Of a DNA stretch of 7,043 nucleotides, positions 6,956-7,043 are shown in pieces. The notes below the pieces were generated by a model that saw only the letters and a list, made by a program, of their open reading frames with translations, was not told where the DNA came from and did not search any database. Made by a program: the position numbers and the translations under genes. Source of the stretch: Clostridia bacterium (GTDB lineage Bacteria > Bacillota_A > Clostridia > Oscillospirales > Acutalibacteraceae); the NCBI GenBank assembly GCA_009930155.1, contig RZYX01000093.1:1-7043 (forward strand). Reading direction: 5' to 3'. Numbering within the stretch: position 1 is the stretch's first letter; each line of letters opens with the position of its first letter.

Positions 6956-7043
6956 ACCACCAGTTGAACTGGTGGTATGCACAAGCCCTAGAAGGGCATA
7001 TTACTGGCGGGTGCCTTAAGGCACATTGAAAGATTCGCCAACC
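6956..7043 (+). mobile_element. Cluster of hairpins, possible left end and leader of an IS200/IS605-type element
   Basis: Three perfect palindromes are packed into about 70 bases. ACCACCAG/CTGGTGGT (6956-6976) has a five-base loop, GCCCT/AGGGC (6985-6997) has a three-base loop, and GTGCC/GGCAC (7011-7024) has a TTAA loop. An outer stem TGGCG (7005-7009) with CGCCA (7036-7040) encloses the third hairpin, giving a branched fold. No ORF starts here before the window ends. IS200/IS605 elements lack terminal inverted repeats, carry subterminal hairpins recognised by the TnpA transposase, and often have a structured leader before tnpA. This layout fits that description, but tnpA itself is not visible. 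Other structured RNAs remain possible. Confidence 0.45.

Noticed and set aside
6956..7043. Possible CRISPR repeats at the right edge
   Set aside because: The three palindromes differ in sequence and size and have no regular spacers, so this is not a repeat array.

Overview
The window looks like chromosomal DNA from a low-GC Gram-positive anaerobe, most likely a member of the Clostridia. The evidence is the AT-rich composition, strong GGAGG-type ribosome binding sites, sigma-A-like promoters with 17-bp spacers, a glutamate dehydrogenase whose catalytic residues match the clostridial numbering, a YibE/F membrane protein, and a YtrA-type GntR regulator leading an ABC exporter operon. The genus cannot be fixed from the sequence alone.

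Left edge (1-425) is accessory DNA. It holds the last 18 codons of what looks like an IS-type transposase, then a tyrosine recombinase gene that survives only as its C-terminal catalytic end. A hairpin terminator follows. The first recognisable integrase codons start just past the presumed IS end, so the IS probably inserted into the integrase gene. The fragment runs towards the 3' end of an initiator tRNA-Met gene (428-504, minus strand). This suggests that an old integrative element used that tRNA as its attachment site and was later crippled.

Middle (505-4232) holds housekeeping-type genes, all on the minus strand: tRNA-fMet with its own promoter, a YibE/F multipass membrane protein, an NADP-type glutamate dehydrogenase (gdhA), and a small unrecognised membrane-anchored protein. 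Each of these has a plausible promoter of its own. gdhA, the small protein and the tRNA also have hairpin terminators. The yibE/F promoter appears to lie inside the gdhA terminator.

Right part (4346-6896) is on the plus strand. A GtrA-like membrane protein is followed, with no terminator, by a three-gene operon: a GntR/YtrA-family repressor, an ABC ATPase and a six-TM ABC-2-type permease. These three genes overlap by 1 and 7 bases, which fits translational coupling. The operon has a near-consensus promoter, a possible operator and a strong terminator.

Right edge (6956-7043) carries three closely packed perfect hairpins and no ORF. They resemble the structured end and leader of an IS200/IS605-type element whose body would lie beyond the window. 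I found no convincing previously undescribed system. The points most worth checking are the two mobile-element borders, the promoter-in-terminator arrangement and the unassigned small membrane protein.
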